Of a DNA stretch of 10,736 bases, positions 1 through 6,934 are shown one piece after another. This DNA comes from Candidatus Methanoplasma reticulitermitis (lineage in GTDB: Archaea; Thermoplasmatota; Thermoplasmata; Methanomassiliicoccales; Methanomethylophilaceae): positions 1 to 10,736 of the forward strand of contig JAITTK010000064.1 in NCBI GenBank assembly GCA_031287135.1, read 5' to 3'. Numbering within the stretch: position 1 is the stretch's first letter; each line of letters opens with the position of its first letter. Made by a program: the position numbers and the translations under genes. Below the pieces are notes generated by a model, which saw only the letters and a program-made list of their open reading frames with translations, made no database searches and was not told the origin of the DNA.

Positions 1-260
1 ATTATGCAGGATATATGGAAGTAATGTCTGGATTTAACACAATGGACTCAAAAGAGAGAAGTAAATATGATCGATATCGTGTCACCAAGTTTATGGGCAT
101 TTCGTTTGTTATAGCTGGATTGGGTTTTGCTCTAGGGAGTATTTTCATCTCAGCAATGGGCATGAGTGACGGGACGATAGTCGGCTTTCTTGTACTGCTT
201 GCGATAATATTTCCCGCTTGCATATATCTAACATGCAGTAAAAGATTTTTAAAACAATGA
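1..260 (+). CDS. DUF3784-like small membrane protein, C-terminal part (5' end outside window)
   Basis: The frame is open from the left edge (codons Y-A-G-Y precede the first internal ATG at 15) and ends at TGA 258-260, so the true start probably lies upstream. The sequence SGFNTMDSKERSKYD followed by a short basic stretch and FMG resembles the conserved core of DUF3784 proteins (GYNTM..EEK.KYD...L.RFMG), small two- or three-helix membrane proteins of unknown function, common in gut Firmicutes. Two hydrophobic segments are visible after that core, about residues 27-50 and 53-75 counted from the ATG at 15, followed by a basic C-terminus (SKRFLKQ). The DNA is visibly more AT-rich than the rest of the window, and the protein type is not archaeal housekeeping, so gain by transfer is plausible. 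The family call rests on the motif only. Confidence 0.6.
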   Translation, partial: YAGYMEVMSGFNTMDSKERSKYDRYRVTKFMGISFVIAGLGFALGSIFISAMGMSDGTIVGFLVLLAIIFPACIYLTCSKRFLKQ

Positions 261-500
261 GATGCCAGGTCCTTAATCAGCTGATACTGTTTCTGTAAAG
301 GCGATGTCACTGATTTACGCAGGCTCCGAACCTTGCCGGTCAATCCCGGCGCCGTAGCCAGACTGACCGATATAAACGAACCATCATCGTCATTCTTTTT
401 CATATCAGGCTTTAATGATGGGAAATAATGATGGTTTCTCCTATGTTCAGAGAAAAACGAGGACTCTGAACACAAGGGGTCTCACCAGAGCATGAATTGA
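261..500. other. Intergenic region without a convincing gene
   Basis: No plus-strand frame codes here. The minus strand is open from 475 through the DUF3784-like gene, starting at a TTG, but the product has no recognisable domain. Visible structure: GCCGG/CCGGC at 335-339 and 346-350; a 9-base direct repeat TAATGATGG at 413-421 and 426-434; an inverted repeat AACCATCAT/ATGATGGTT at 379-387 and 428-436; and the perfect hairpin at 444-472. The stretch may be a decayed remnant of a mobile or accessory gene at the border of the AT-rich segment. That is inference. Confidence 0.4.
444..472. repeat. Perfect 9-bp inverted repeat (hairpin)
   Basis: TGTTCAGAG (444-452) and CTCTGAACA (464-472) are exact reverse complements around an 11-base loop. 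The loop is A-rich on the plus strand, hence T-rich on the minus strand. It lies about 30 bases before the psmB TATA box. It could be a transcription terminator, a regulator site or the edge of a lost element; the sequence does not decide. Confidence 0.55.
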
Positions 501-514
501 GGAAAGTATATAAG
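501..514 (+). promoter_or_regulatory. Archaeal promoter of psmB (BRE + TATA box)
   Basis: GGAAA (501-505) followed by GTATATAAG (506-514) matches the BRE/TATA layout of archaeal promoters. Transcription would start near 535-540, giving a leader of about 60 bases before the psmB ATG at 600. Confidence 0.6.
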
Positions 515-549
515 TCAGGGGGTAATAAGGTAAGGTAGCATCACTTGTC

Positions 550-575
550 TGTAACATGGATGCATTTTGGTTACA
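550..575. repeat. 6-bp inverted repeat in the psmB leader
   Basis: TGTAAC (550-555) and GTTACA (570-575) are exact reverse complements around 14 bases. They lie between the predicted transcription start and the psmB start codon. It could be a protein-binding site or an RNA hairpin, but a match of this length can arise by chance. Confidence 0.3.
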
Positions 576-599
576 ATTCATCGTAGCGAAGGGACAGAA

Positions 600-1235
600 A
601 TGAATAATGAGGACATTCTTAAAACAGGAACGACGACCATAGGGTTGAAAATAAAGGACGGTGTGGTCCTTGCGTCCGATCAAAGGGCGACAATGGGTAA
701 CATAATCGCGCACAGCAACGTCCAGAAAGTGTACCCCCTCGCAGACAATCTCGGAATGACGATCGCCGGTGTTGTCGGCGATGCTCAGCTCATGGTAAGA
801 TTCATACAGAGCGAGATACTGATCTATTCGATGAAGAGAGGGTCCCCGATGTCCGTGAATGCGGCAGCCACGCTTGTCGGCAATGTCATGCGCAACGGAT
901 TCTATCTCGGACTCATCGTCGGAGGCTATGATTCCACGGGCGGACACATATTCAGTGTCGACGGCGCCGGCGGATACATAGAAGACAAATATACATCCAT
1001 CGGTTCCGGTTCGACTTTTGCGATGGGCTCTCTGGAAGCCTCGTACAAGGAGAACATGACGAAGAAAGAGGCGATAGACGTGGCGATAACCGCACTCAAC
1101 TCCTCCAGGAGGAGGGACAGCGCATCCGGTGACGGCATGATCATATCGTACATAGGGCCTAAAGGATACGAGGAGATACCGCAGGACCAGATAAGGGCCC
1201 GTTGCGAAGAGCTCGGATACAGATATCCGAACTGA
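600..1235 (+). CDS. psmB: 20S proteasome beta subunit (threonine protease)
   Basis: This is the catalytic subunit of the archaeal 20S proteasome, which degrades unfolded cytoplasmic proteins inside a barrel of alpha and beta rings. The ATG at 600 gives 211 residues with a 10-residue propeptide ending LKTG; self-cleavage would expose TTTIG, placing the nucleophile Thr at mature position 1. Counting from there, Asp17 (SDQRA) and Lys33 (VQKV) fall exactly at the catalytic positions known from the Thermoplasma enzyme. The family segments GMTIAGVVGDAQ, VGGYD, SVDGAGG, IGSGS and RRRDSASGDG are all present. A weak Shine-Dalgarno (AAGGGA) precedes this ATG. A TTG at 567 would add 11 residues to the propeptide and is less likely. 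The gene has its own TATA box at 506-514 and probably leads a run with aCPSF1 and ubiX. Confidence 0.97.
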   Translation: MNNEDILKTGTTTIGLKIKDGVVLASDQRATMGNIIAHSNVQKVYPLADNLGMTIAGVVGDAQLMVRFIQSEILIYSMKRGSPMSVNAAATLVGNVMRNGFYLGLIVGGYDSTGGHIFSVDGAGGYIEDKYTSIGSGSTFAMGSLEASYKENMTKKEAIDVAITALNSSRRRDSASGDGMIISYIGPKGYEEIPQDQIRARCEELGYRYPN

Positions 1236-1270
1236 ACGCACGCATCAAACACTTTTCAGATTCACCAATT

Positions 1271-3193
1271 ATGGGAAACAGGATTTACATGAACCCCGAT
1301 AGACTGTTCGAAAGCCTCAGGGAAGAGGTGAAACGACTGATACCGCCTGATATGAGCATATCCGCGATCGAGTTCGAAGGCTCGGTCATAATAATCTATA
1401 CTTCGGAGTACGACAAGTTCTCCGATAACGACGAGATACCGAGGATGCTCGCCCAAAATCTCAGGAGAAGGGTGGACATCAGGCCGGACCCCTCAGCTCT
1501 TGCGGACCCGAAAGAGGTCGAAGAGAAGATACGTTCGATGATACCCCAGTCCGCAGAGGTATTCGACATAAATTTCCTTGAAGAGACAGGTGAAGCGATA
1601 ATCGAGGCCGTGAATCCCAATGAGGTCATGGGGAAGGAAGGGCAGCTGCTCTCAGAGATAAAAAAAGAATCCGGCTGGAATGTGAAGGTCATAAGGGCCC
1701 CGCCGATCCCGTCGAAGACTGTATCGGATGTAAGAGGATACATACGGACATACAGGGAAGACAGGCATAAGATGCTGAAGTCGGTCGCAAGGAGGCTCGT
1801 CAGGCCCACCATCGAAGGGGAACAGTGGGTGAGGATGACCACCATGGGGGGATTCAGACAGGTGGGCAGGTCCGCGACACTGCTCACAACCAGAGAGAGC
1901 AAGATCCTCATAGACTGTGGCCTGGACCCGAGCAGCGACGCCACGCCGTATTTCGCCATACCCGAGGCTCAGCCGCTCAGCGATATCGATGCGGTGGTCG
2001 TGACGCATGCGCACCTCGATCACTGCGGGACCCTGCCCGCGCTGTTCAAATACGGTTACGAGGGACCCGTGTACTGCACACCGCCGACGAGGGACCTGAT
2101 GGCGCTCCTACAGCTTGACAATATAAAGCTTGGTTTCGGGGAGGCGAAGAAGGCTCATTACGAGGCTCAGCATGTCCGTAAGGAGATAATGCATACGATC
2201 ACGCTCAAATACAACGAGACGACCGATATAGCCCCGGATGTCAGATTGACGTTCCACAATGCCGGGCATATCCTCGGATCAGCCATAGCGCACTTCCATA
2301 TCGGGGACGGCCTGCACAATGTGGCTTTCTCCGGGGACACGAAATACGAGAAGACGTGGCTGTTCAACCCGGCTAACAACAGATTCCCCAGATTGGAGAC
2401 CTTGGTCATAGAGTCCACCTACGGCGGTCACAACGACATTCAGCCTTCCAGGGTGGATGCTTCCGACGAGATGAAGAGCATACTCTCTCATGCGGCGGAA
2501 CTCGGCGGCAAGGTCCTGGTACCGGTTTTCGCCGTCGGGAGATCGCAGGAAGTGATGCTCGTTATCGAAGAGCTCATGCGCACGGGCAAGATCCCGACCA
2601 TGCCCGTATATCTGGACGGCATGATCTGGGAGGCCACGGCCATACACACCGCATACCCGGAGTATCTGAACAGCCAGCTCAGGACCCAGATATTCCAACA
2701 GAACGAGAATCCGTTCCTGTCGCCCATATTCAGGAGAGTGGAGACATCCGCCATGAGAGAGGAGATATGCCATTCTCCCGACCCGTGCATAGTCCTTGCC
2801 ACGAGCGGCATGATGTCCGGAGGACCTGTTCTGGAATACTTCAGGGAATGGGCCGACGAACCGAAGAACACGTTGGTGTTCGTGGGCTATCAATCCGAGG
2901 GGAGCGTGGGCCGCACGATACAGAGGGGACGCCAGGACATAACGCTCAACAACAGGGGGAAGTCGATCTCCCTAAACATAGACATGAACCGTGTGACCGT
3001 TGACGGATTCTCCGGTCATTCCGACCGCAAGCAGCTGATCAAATACATATCATCACTGGAACCGAGGCCCGATCGCATAATAATCGGTCATGGCGAGGAC
3101 AGGAAATGTACGGATCTCGCTTCATCGATCTACAAGAAGTTCAACATCGAGACCAAGGCACCGCTCAATCTCGAAACCATCCGACTGAGGTGA
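1271..3193 (+). CDS. fttA: aCPSF1/FttA, KH-domain beta-CASP ribonuclease and transcription termination factor
   Basis: An archaeal relative of eukaryotic CPSF73, it cuts RNA and acts as the general factor for transcription termination and mRNA 3'-end formation. From ATG 1271 it has 640 residues, the family's usual length. The N-terminal ~140 residues form the KH-type RNA-binding part (EFEG..IIYT; the NPNEVMGKEG loop). The metallo-beta-lactamase core follows: THAHLDH with H246, H248, D250, H251; GHILGS with H333; SGDTKYE with D356. The beta-CASP part includes ESTYGG, FAVGRSQE, LATSGMMSGG, GFSGHSD with H583 and GHGED with H607, so all metal-binding positions appear intact. The start is uncertain: neither ATG 1271 nor ATG 1289 (six residues shorter) has a good Shine-Dalgarno. 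Only 35 bases separate it from psmB, a neighbour seen in other euryarchaea. Confidence 0.95.
   Translation: MGNRIYMNPDRLFESLREEVKRLIPPDMSISAIEFEGSVIIIYTSEYDKFSDNDEIPRMLAQNLRRRVDIRPDPSALADPKEVEEKIRSMIPQSAEVFDINFLEETGEAIIEAVNPNEVMGKEGQLLSEIKKESGWNVKVIRAPPIPSKTVSDVRGYIRTYREDRHKMLKSVARRLVRPTIEGEQWVRMTTMGGFRQVGRSATLLTTRESKILIDCGLDPSSDATPYFAIPEAQPLSDIDAVVVTHAHLDHCGTLPALFKYGYEGPVYCTPPTRDLMALLQLDNIKLGFGEAKKAHYEAQHVRKEIMHTITLKYNETTDIAPDVRLTFHNAGHILGSAIAHFHIGDGLHNVAFSGDTKYEKTWLFNPANNRFPRLETLVIESTYGGHNDIQPSRVDASDEMKSILSHAAELGGKVLVPVFAVGRSQEVMLVIEELMRTGKIPTMPVYLDGMIWEATAIHTAYPEYLNSQLRTQIFQQNENPFLSPIFRRVETSAMREEICHSPDPCIVLATSGMMSGGPVLEYFREWADEPKNTLVFVGYQSEGSVGRTIQRGRQDITLNNRGKSISLNIDMNRVTVDGFSGHSDRKQLIKYISSLEPRPDRIIIGHGEDRKCTDLASSIYKKFNIETKAPLNLETIRLR
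3187..3193 (+). promoter_or_regulatory. Shine-Dalgarno GAGGTGA that places the ubiX start at a CTG codon
   Basis: GAGGTGA contains the aCPSF1 stop codon and is followed by four bases and then CTG at 3198. The RHH gene (6924-6930, ATG 6935) and iorB (8749-8755 minus, ATG 8744) carry the identical heptamer at the identical 4-base spacing. The alternative GTG at 3207 would be 13 bases away. Overlap with the stop codon suggests coupled translation. Confidence 0.65.
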
Positions 3194-3197
3194 CGAT

Positions 3198-3740
3198 CTG
3201 AAATCAGTGGTAGCGATCACGGGGGCTTCTGGGAGCATATACGGGATACGTCTTCTGCGCGAGCTTCCGGGAGAGAAGATCCTGGTCATATCCGAGACCG
3301 CGAAGAAGATAATACCCCGGGAGACGGGGATGTCCGTCAAAGACGTCGAGGCTTTGGCTGATAAGGTGTTCGAGGATGACGATCTGTTCGCATCAATATC
3401 TTCCGGGTCATTCCGATATGACTGCATGTTCGTCGCTCCGTGCAGCGAATCATCGGTGGCGAAATTCGCATCCGGTGTATCGGACACCCTGATCTCCAGG
3501 GCGGTCTCCGTATGTATGAAGGAAGGCAGGAAAGTGATCCTCGTTGTCCGGGAGACTCCCAAAAGCGCGATAATGCTGGAGAACGAATTGAAACTCGCGA
3601 GATGCGGTGTCGTTATAATGGATGCGAATCCGGGATTCTATCCCGGGCCGAGGTCCGTGGACGACATGGTCAAATTCGTTGTCGGAAGATGCCTCGACAC
3701 GGCAGGAATCAGCCACGAACTCTACCGAAGATGGGAGTGA
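3198..3740 (+). CDS. ubiX: UbiX-type flavin prenyltransferase
   Basis: UbiX joins a dimethylallyl group to FMN and so makes the prenyl-FMN cofactor of UbiD-family decarboxylases. From CTG 3198 the protein has 180 residues and starts like the family (MK.VV.ITGASG). The FMN-binding GASG is at 10-12 region (G9-G12), followed by ISETA, APCSESSVAKFASG (C82, S83), the RETP motif at R118-P121, and FYPGPRSVDDMVKFVVGR from F147. If GTG 3207 is the start, it has 177 residues and loses the first part of strand one. It follows aCPSF1 by 4 bases and is probably cotranscribed. No ubiD is in the window. In archaea a likely client is the UbiD-like anhydromevalonate phosphate decarboxylase of the archaeal mevalonate route; that link is inference. 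Confidence 0.93.
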   Translation: MKSVVAITGASGSIYGIRLLRELPGEKILVISETAKKIIPRETGMSVKDVEALADKVFEDDDLFASISSGSFRYDCMFVAPCSESSVAKFASGVSDTLISRAVSVCMKEGRKVILVVRETPKSAIMLENELKLARCGVVIMDANPGFYPGPRSVDDMVKFVVGRCLDTAGISHELYRRWE

Positions 3741-3744
3741 GGGA

Positions 3745-6621
3745 TCACTCCAGATATATCGCGGGTCTTCCCGGGACCGCTGCTCTCGATTTGTTCTGAG
3801 GATCATGAATATCAGGGCTGTCGGCGGAGAATACCTCTATCTCCGCACCCAATTCTCCCTCCAGGAAATCCCTTGCCGATGAAAGCAGCGAATACTCATC
3901 AGTGCTTACAACGGACCTTTTGAGTTCCGCAGACGATCTTGTGAAGTCCGTGACCGTCTTCTTCACGAACTCGGACACGGCCTTCCCGTTCCTCCTCATG
4001 TTCTCATCTTCCATGCATCTCTTCGTGAGAGTCGGGATATCGAGATTGCCGTTGTCCGCCATGTCGAGCCCCATCCTCATCACATCCGTCTTCCATGACG
4101 GTGACGTGTAGAGTATTATCCTCTTCGCATCGGCCGCCGTCACTTTCCTGATCTGCGAAACGTCCGACATGACCTCCCGTATGAACCATTCCCCGTATTC
4201 GGCCGACCGCGATATCGGTCCCGCCTCGGGCATATGCATGGATGATACAAGGCCGTCGAACCCTGCCAGATTCCACAGCTCCTCCGCGATGTGAGGTGTC
4301 GTCGGTGCCATGCAGAGTATCCAGGTCTTCAAGACCCCGTTGATGGTATTCTTGTTGTTACCGCCCCTTCTGCTGTACCATTTTATGTCGTTCAGCATCT
4401 CGAAATAGACTTCCGTGGCCATCTGTCTCAGGTCATACTTCTCCATTACCGAATCGATCGAGAGGATATGTCCGTTGAACCTTGATATCAGCCAGTCGTC
4501 TATCTCCGTGACCTCATCGGATTTGTCGTACAGGATGAGTTCTTCGACCGTGCTCATGATCCTGTCGAGTCTCTGGCGATATGTGATCACATTGTCCTCG
4601 CTCCACTCGACATCGACGAACATGGATGCGATGTGGGCGTAGTAGAGTCTCAGTGTATCCACACCGAACTGCTCCACGGCACCCGGTATCGGCTGCGCGC
4701 CGCCTTTCGATTTGGATATCTTGTTCTTTTTTCCGGTGATGTACCAATTGACGAGTATGCCCCTCGGCTGCATGGCATCGGGAAGCACCGCGCGGTGGTT
4801 GAAGAGGAACACGGGGAAATGCACGGTCATATGCTCTTTACCTCCGAGGTTCATGTCCAAAGGATACCAGTATCCCACATCCTCCTGTATCTCCCTGAGG
4901 GTGTCCGCCGGGATGCGCGTGTTCTCGGATACTTCATCAACCTTTCCTTTTCCGAGTATCACATGATCGAAGAACTCCTCCGTCATGTTATCCGGCGATA
5001 TCCTTCCGTCGTTCGCGTAGATCGATATTATGTAATACAGAGGGTACAGGGTGGAGTCCGATATCGCCTCTATTATCCACTTCTCATCGAATGGGAACCT
5101 GGTCCCGAGCCAGTTGCCCTGTCTCACGCAGGCGCGTTCCCTGAACCATCTGAGCGTGGCGTGGATGTTCTCATGGAATTCCTGAGGATTTATGTCCATG
5201 CCGCGGCAGTGTTCGCTGGTCCTTTCGGTCAGATCCTCATCGCCGTAGTTTATGAACCATTGATCGTCTATCCTTTTCACCCTCACTGGCATGCCGCACC
5301 TGCACGCGACCTCTTCCGTGAGATCGTAGAATATCTCGGCTTCTCCCGATTCCAGCATCGCCCGTTTCATCATCTCTTTGGCTTCTTCCACCCTCATCCC
5401 CGAGAAAGGTCCGCTGGTATCCTTCATGCGGCCTATGTGGTACCCGTCCTTGTAGACCTGTTTCTTGGCCTCATCTAATCTCGGGTCGCCGGGTTCCGTG
5501 ATCCCCATGCTCTCTATGATATCCTTGGCCGGGAAATCCCCGTACCCTTTTATCGATATTATCGAGATCGGGACCGCGGAATCCACCAGGGACCTTGAGA
5601 GGCCGTATTTCTCAGTGAGTCCCGGATCCCTCTTCAGAGCCTCCAGGGATATCCAGTCATCAGGTGCATCCGACGGGACCGATGTCACGAGACCGCTGCC
5701 TATATCCGGATCCGAGAACATCGCGGGGAAGACCGGGATCTCTCTGTGTATCATCGGTGCCTCGCACATCCAGCCTATCATGTCCTTCCCCGGTATCGGA
5801 TCAAGGACGGATATTCCGTCCATCTGCTGCCGGAGTTTCTCGGCCGCCTGTTTCGATACTATCCACGTCTCGCCGCCTTTCCTTATGCGGGTGTATTCCA
5901 CATCCGGGTTAACCCAGAAACATACCTGGCCGTAGACGGTCTCTGGTCTGAGTGTTGCCGCAATGAGATATTCATCCCCGTGCCTGAACTTGAGGAGTGT
6001 ATATTCCTGGACCTCTGCGTTACCGCCTTTCGATATGTCCGTCTCCGAAGCATCGACCGCTACCGGACCGTGGACCGGGCAAGACGGGGAGTAGTACGGC
6101 TTCTGTATAAGCAGCCCGAGGTCGTTCAGTTTCCTGAACTGCCATTGTATGAACTTCCCGTAGTCGGGATATATCGTGCAGGTGAACCTCCTCCAGTCGG
6201 CGAGGAATCCGAACCTCTTCCAATAGTCGTTGACATAGACCGTGTTGAAGTAGTCGACGACTTTCACGGGATCTTTCAGGTCATCGAGCTTCTCTTCCGG
6301 ACATCCGTTCCTCATGAGGTAGTCGATGAATTCCCCGTCATTGTTCGAGACCTTGGATGCTAGGCTTATCGCGCCGTTGCCGGTGGCATGCGTCCCCACC
6401 GGGAACATGACGTTGTATCCCGTCATACGTTTGTATCTCCCTATCGTATCGGCGTAAGTATAACCCCTGAGATGCCCCACGTGAAGGAATCCGGTCACGC
6501 CGGGATATGCGAATATTATCATGAACTTCGGTTTTCCGTTGTGTCTGTCGGCGCGGTCCAGTCCCTTGCCGTACCACTCCGCCTGCCACTTCCTTTCAAT
6601 CTCGTTGTAATCGTAAGACAT
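3745..6621 (-). CDS. leuS: Leucyl-tRNA synthetase, archaeal type
   Basis: A class I cytoplasmic synthetase, it charges tRNA-Leu with leucine using ATP. From ATG 6621 (MSYDYNEIERKWQ) it has 958 residues, as expected for archaeal/eukaryotic-type LeuRS. The HIGH signature reads HVGH at 47-50 within YPGVTGFLHVGHLRGYTYAD. The KMSKS loop reads KISKS at 634-638. The CP1 editing domain is present, with the threonine-containing TLRPETVYG at 223-231 and VTSVPSDAPDD further on. Anticodon-binding and C-terminal parts follow, ending PGRPAIYLE as in archaeal homologues. The open frame extends 69 codons further upstream to 6828, but that part is unlike LeuRS and contains the promoter. The start has a weak GAGGG Shine-Dalgarno and a TATA box at the right distance. 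The stop lies 4 bases from the ubiX stop in convergent orientation. Confidence 0.97.
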   Translation of the reverse strand: MSYDYNEIERKWQAEWYGKGLDRADRHNGKPKFMIIFAYPGVTGFLHVGHLRGYTYADTIGRYKRMTGYNVMFPVGTHATGNGAISLASKVSNNDGEFIDYLMRNGCPEEKLDDLKDPVKVVDYFNTVYVNDYWKRFGFLADWRRFTCTIYPDYGKFIQWQFRKLNDLGLLIQKPYYSPSCPVHGPVAVDASETDISKGGNAEVQEYTLLKFRHGDEYLIAATLRPETVYGQVCFWVNPDVEYTRIRKGGETWIVSKQAAEKLRQQMDGISVLDPIPGKDMIGWMCEAPMIHREIPVFPAMFSDPDIGSGLVTSVPSDAPDDWISLEALKRDPGLTEKYGLSRSLVDSAVPISIISIKGYGDFPAKDIIESMGITEPGDPRLDEAKKQVYKDGYHIGRMKDTSGPFSGMRVEEAKEMMKRAMLESGEAEIFYDLTEEVACRCGMPVRVKRIDDQWFINYGDEDLTERTSEHCRGMDINPQEFHENIHATLRWFRERACVRQGNWLGTRFPFDEKWIIEAISDSTLYPLYYIISIYANDGRISPDNMTEEFFDHVILGKGKVDEVSENTRIPADTLREIQEDVGYWYPLDMNLGGKEHMTVHFPVFLFNHRAVLPDAMQPRGILVNWYITGKKNKISKSKGGAQPIPGAVEQFGVDTLRLYYAHIASMFVDVEWSEDNVITYRQRLDRIMSTVEELILYDKSDEVTEIDDWLISRFNGHILSIDSVMEKYDLRQMATEVYFEMLNDIKWYSRRGGNNKNTINGVLKTWILCMAPTTPHIAEELWNLAGFDGLVSSMHMPEAGPISRSAEYGEWFIREVMSDVSQIRKVTAADAKRIILYTSPSWKTDVMRMGLDMADNGNLDIPTLTKRCMEDENMRRNGKAVSEFVKKTVTDFTRSSAELKRSVVSTDEYSLLSSARDFLEGELGAEIEVFSADSPDIHDPQNKSRAAVPGRPAIYLE

Positions 6622-6659
6622 CTGAGCCCTCGGCTGTTGGTACGCTCTAATATTGACAC

Positions 6660-6667
6660 TTATTAAA
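6660..6667 (-). promoter_or_regulatory. TATA box of leuS
   Basis: On the minus strand TTTAATAA sits about 42 bases before the leuS ATG, placing the transcription start near 6637 with a short leader of about 16 bases. Two other predicted promoters in the window (iorA and the gene at 10716) give leaders of similar length. Confidence 0.5.
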
Positions 6668-6934
6668 TAATATTCTGTGCACGGACAGTTAGGATACTGT
6701 ATCGGGAAACCCCGGCGATCGCAGCATATGCGATTTCGGTAGAAACCATTTATATCGGGGTTTGTTGAATGACTGCCATTGCATGTGAATGAATAACGGC
6801 CCCGGGGGATGGGCCGTGAGTATGACATCGCATTACCGAACGCATGACGTTGTGATACATTTTATATACTAAATACGTGTTAGTGTAGTATGTGAGTTGC
6901 GGGAGATGGGACCCGTCTACTCAGAGGTGATGAA
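6668..6934. other. Divergent intergenic region with two plus-strand TATA boxes and several inverted repeats
   Basis: This stretch separates leuS from the RHH gene. It holds a first plus-strand TATA box, ATTTATAT (6748-6755, with AGAAACC before it), and a second one at 6861-6868. Inverted repeats are ACAGT/ACTGT (6685-6689, 6696-6700), ATCGCA/TGCGAT (6718-6723, 6729-6734), ACGGCCC/GGGCCGT (6796-6802, 6811-6817) and AGATGGG/CCCGTCT with one mismatch (6904-6910, 6912-6918). A 27-codon frame (6789-6872) starts shortly after the predicted start site of the first promoter. No RNA gene was recognised. Confidence 0.45.
6861..6887 (+). promoter_or_regulatory. TATA box of the RHH gene overlapped by an imperfect palindrome
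   Basis: TTTATATA (6861-6868) would start transcription near 6890, about 45 bases before the RHH ATG. TATACTAA (6865-6872) and TTAGTGTA (6880-6887) form an inverted repeat with 7 of 8 positions matching around 7 bases, and it overlaps the TATA box. A protein bound there would block TBP. The encoded RHH protein is the obvious candidate, giving autoregulation; this is inference. Confidence 0.45.

Noticed and set aside
300..360. tRNA-like T-arm (GGTTCGGAGCC on the minus strand)
   Set aside because: The flanking bases do not form an acceptor stem, D arm or anticodon arm. The match is limited to the loop.
2..475. Minus-strand frame of 157 codons over the left edge
   Set aside because: It starts at TTG, runs straight through the DUF3784-like gene on the opposite strand, and shows no domain I recognise. 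The part outside that gene (261-475) could be a remnant, but this cannot be supported.
567..599. TTG start of psmB, 11 codons upstream
   Set aside because: The ATG at 600 has a better-placed Shine-Dalgarno and gives a propeptide length usual for archaeal beta subunits.
447..1241. Minus-strand frame of 264 codons antisense to psmB
   Set aside because: psmB carries every catalytic residue in the other strand. The antisense product is Arg/Tyr/His-rich without any recognisable fold.
4633..5478. Plus-strand frame of 281 codons antisense to leuS
   Set aside because: It is a shadow of leuS. There is no family motif, no promoter or Shine-Dalgarno, and leuS is intact on the other strand.
6622..6828. 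69-codon N-terminal extension of leuS
   Set aside because: The extension is unlike any LeuRS N-terminus and contains the leuS TATA box. ATG 6621 gives the usual length and a family-typical start.
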